A DNA stretch of 64,000 nucleotides from CAYYIS01 sp964470965 (GTDB lineage: Bacteria > JAAXHH01 > JABIQT01). The stretch spans positions 1-64,000 of the forward strand of contig CAYYIS010000015.1 of the NCBI GenBank assembly GCA_964470965.1, given 5' to 3'. Each line of letters starts with the position of its first letter. The first letter of the stretch is position 1. The translations under genes were made by a program, and so were the position numbers. Under the pieces are notes generated by a model. It was given only the letters and a program-made list of their open reading frames with translations. It was not told where the DNA came from and did no database searches. Of the stretch, positions 62,303 through 64,000 are shown in pieces.

Positions 62303-63181
62303 ATGCGGCTCATTCGTTCATGGATGTTTGTACCCGGGGACCGACAGAGGATGATCGACAAGGCGATGGTCCTCAATTCGGATGCAGTGATATTTGACAT
62401 CGAAGACAGCGTCACACCCGAGAACAAATCGAAAGCACGGGGCCTGATTTCAGAAGCACTCGGCCGTCCAAAAGGCGGTCCGGCGCGCTTCGTACGGCTG
62501 AACGGTCTGGATAGCGTCTGGACCAATAAAGACCTTGAAGCGGTGGTACGTAACGGCCTGGCCGGTTTGATGATCCCCAAGGTGCATAGTGTTGACAACC
62601 TGACGGAATTTGAAGGGCGCCTTTCTAAATATGAATCTGATGCCGGGCTGCCCGCAGGGAGTGTCCGGCTCGTAGCCGTAATCGAAAGCGCCCGCGGGCT
62701 TGTTAATGCAGCGGCGATAGCAGACAGCAGTCCGAGACTGGCGGCACTCATGTTTGGCGCGGAAGACTTCGCCTTGGATCTGGGTATCATATCTTCACAG
62801 GTAAGAGATGCAGGGGATATGCTTTACGCCCGCTCCGCCGCTGCGGTCGCAGCAGCCTCCGCTAAATTGCAGGCCATCGACCGGATTGTGAAGGATATCA
62901 CGGATCTGGAAGGTCTACAACGGGACACATTACAAGCGGCCGAACTTGGCTTTACGGGAAAAGCTGTGATACATCCCCATCAAATCGAAACGGTCCATCG
63001 CGCGTTTTCGCCGTCCGAAGAAGAGGTGGCCTGGGCCCGGCGTGTCGTCTCGGCCTACGAAGAAGCTTCCGCCCTGGGCGACGGCGCCCTCGCGGTGGAG
63101 GGGCGGCTGATCGACTGGCCGATCGTGGAGCAGGCCCGGCGTATCGTGGAAGCCACTGAAATCAGCCGACACAAAACCTGA
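62303..63181 (+). CDS. HpcH/HpaI aldolase, CitE-like acyl-CoA lyase
   Basis: 292 residues. MRLIRSWMFVPGDRQRMIDKA is the CitE entry, DAVIFDIEDSVTPENKSKAR carries the Asp/Glu cluster, Arg in FVRLNGLDS, metal Glu in AVIESARGL and Asp in GAEDFALDLG. The fold is the phosphoenolpyruvate-type TIM barrel, and free-standing CitE proteins cleave malyl-, methylmalyl- or citramalyl-CoA. With MaoC before it, the pair can hydrate an unsaturated acyl-CoA and then split it, as in mesaconate or leucine-type routes. An amidohydrolase follows after 2 bp. Confidence 0.92.
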   Translation: MRLIRSWMFVPGDRQRMIDKAMVLNSDAVIFDIEDSVTPENKSKARGLISEALGRPKGGPARFVRLNGLDSVWTNKDLEAVVRNGLAGLMIPKVHSVDNLTEFEGRLSKYESDAGLPAGSVRLVAVIESARGLVNAAAIADSSPRLAALMFGAEDFALDLGIISSQVRDAGDMLYARSAAAVAAASAKLQAIDRIVKDITDLEGLQRDTLQAAELGFTGKAVIHPHQIETVHRAFSPSEEEVAWARRVVSAYEEASALGDGALAVEGRLIDWPIVEQARRIVEATEISRHKT

Positions 63182-63183
63182 CT

Positions 63184-64000
63184 ATGACCATCACCGAACA
63201 GCCAATCATCGATACGGATATTCACAACACGATCCCATCGCTCGAAACGTTATATCCGTATCTCCCGGATTTCTGGTGTGACTATATCGATGAATCCGCC
63301 TATGTCGCCCCGGATGCCAACGACTATCCGGCGGGGTCCCCCCTGTGGGCCCGTCCCGGTTCGAAGCCGGAGACAGGCCCTCCGGGTTCTGAGCTCAACC
63401 TTTTGAGGGAACAGACCCTTGATGCCTGGAATGCCGAATTCGGCATTCTGACATGCAACTACTGGACCTCCTGCGTCCACCACGAAGACTTTGCACTCTC
63501 TCTTTCCACTGCCATTAACGACTGGCAGGTGGATGCCTTTCTGAATCGGGAATCCCGTCTGCGTGCCTCGCTGGTGGTTCCAGGGCAGAATCCGATTTTG
63601 GCAGCCCGGGAAATCGATCGCATCGGTTGCCATCCGGGGTATGTTCAGGTCGTCTTGCCCGTGCGGTCTCACACGCTTTACGGCAAACGGCATTTTGATC
63701 CGTTGTATGAAGCCGTGGTGCGGAATGATCTTGTGGTAGGCATCCATTACGGCGGTGCTTCGGGCCACCCGCCCACACCCACCGGCTGGCCCTTGACGTT
63801 TCTGGAGGAATATTCGGGTATGCCGCAGTTGTTCCAGTCCCAGCTCATAAGCCTGATAACGGAAGGTACTTTCAACAGGCATCCTGATCTCAGGATCTCG
63901 TTCATCGAAGGGGGCTTCACCTGGATGCCGTCGTTTATGTGGCGCATGGATAAAGAGTGGAAAGGCCTGCGCCACGAATTGCCCTGGCTCACGGAATCGC
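63184..64000 (+). CDS. Amidohydrolase-2 family protein (COG2159), cut by the right edge
   Basis: At least 272 codons, open to the window end, starting with the ATG at 63184 2 bp after the CitE-like stop. The start ITEQPIIDTDIHNTIPS carries D-x-H, the metal motif of COG2159 amidohydrolases. The middle has VVPGQNPILAAREIDRIGCHPGYVQVVLP and the family's GIHYGGASG and FIEGGFTWMP segments, where a metal-binding His and the acidic residue normally lie. The family decarboxylates or hydrolyses cyclic and aromatic compounds. Being the fourth gene of the operon makes it part of the same pathway. Confidence 0.88.
   Translation, partial: MTITEQPIIDTDIHNTIPSLETLYPYLPDFWCDYIDESAYVAPDANDYPAGSPLWARPGSKPETGPPGSELNLLREQTLDAWNAEFGILTCNYWTSCVHHEDFALSLSTAINDWQVDAFLNRESRLRASLVVPGQNPILAAREIDRIGCHPGYVQVVLPVRSHTLYGKRHFDPLYEAVVRNDLVVGIHYGGASGHPPTPTGWPLTFLEEYSGMPQLFQSQLISLITEGTFNRHPDLRISFIEGGFTWMPSFMWRMDKEWKGLRHELPWLTES

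Noticed and set aside
63250..63975. 241-codon minus-strand frame at the right edge
   Set aside because: It lies opposite the amidohydrolase, whose frame is open to the window end, carries family motifs and directly follows the CitE-like gene.

Overview
The window is protein-dense bacterial DNA of roughly even base composition, with no tRNA, rRNA, CRISPR array, insertion sequence or phage gene that I could see. The mix is a Bat/MoxR operon merged with a GldF/GldG-like ABC system, DUF4340, a DUF4382 lipoprotein, a very hydrophobic OPT-like protein, a phytanoyl-CoA-dioxygenase-like protein, several sulfatases, CBM9-like proteins and Gfo/Idh oxidoreductases. This suggests an uncultured marine or host-associated member of the FCB group (Latescibacterota, Poribacteria-like or a relative). 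That placement is inferred from gene content only.

Region 1 (1-13.4 kb, minus strand) is one long housekeeping/envelope block. It reads from groES-groEL and an FmdB-type zinc ribbon into MoxR, DUF58, an ABC ATPase, an ABC-2 permease, a GldG-like auxiliary protein, DUF4340, a BatD-like protein, BatA, BatB and a TPR protein cut by the left edge. A near-perfect sigma-54 (-24/-12) promoter with clustered ATGCCAT/GCCAT half-sites behind it lies upstream of groES, and no CIRCE element was found.

Region 2 (13.7-37.2 kb) is mixed. It holds an unknown anchored protein, a GT2 synthase-like glycosyltransferase divergent from a GT-C-like membrane protein (start codons abutting in a CATATG), a GH95 fucosidase coupled to an HtrA protease, an SDR, an M14 carboxypeptidase, a Tat-exported P1/S58 peptidase paired with an SSF symporter, a DUF4382 lipoprotein, an OPT-like membrane protein, a decayed Gfo/Idh relic, a PhyH oxygenase, a Tat-exported HisC-like aminotransferase, a predicted beta-barrel protein, a 1-Cys peroxiredoxin and an HTH-cyclase fusion that has lost key catalytic residues.

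Region 3 (37.6-47.0 kb, plus) holds a sulfatase and an S9 peptidase, then a tight run: sulfatase, GDPD, two tandem CBM9-like proteins, a sugar epimerase/dehydrogenase and a GNAT. Region 4 (52.1-47.2 kb, minus) is GNAT, PLP decarboxylase, di-haem cytochrome c and a PQQ dehydrogenase.

Region 5 (60.4-52.4 kb, minus) is class III aminotransferase, oligopeptide-type binding lipoprotein, sulfatase, cyclase-family hydrolase, sulfatase and SDR. It is divergent from region 6 (60.6-64 kb, plus): Gfo/Idh, MaoC, CitE-like lyase and an amidohydrolase cut by the right edge. A perfect 10-bp inverted repeat overlapping the -35 of a good sigma-70 promoter sits between them, so the two arms look like one regulon. 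All four sulfatases carry the C-x-P-x-R formylglycine motif and none shows a signal peptide. The likely theme is import and cytoplasmic breakdown of small sulfated compounds; the substrate cannot be read from the sequence.
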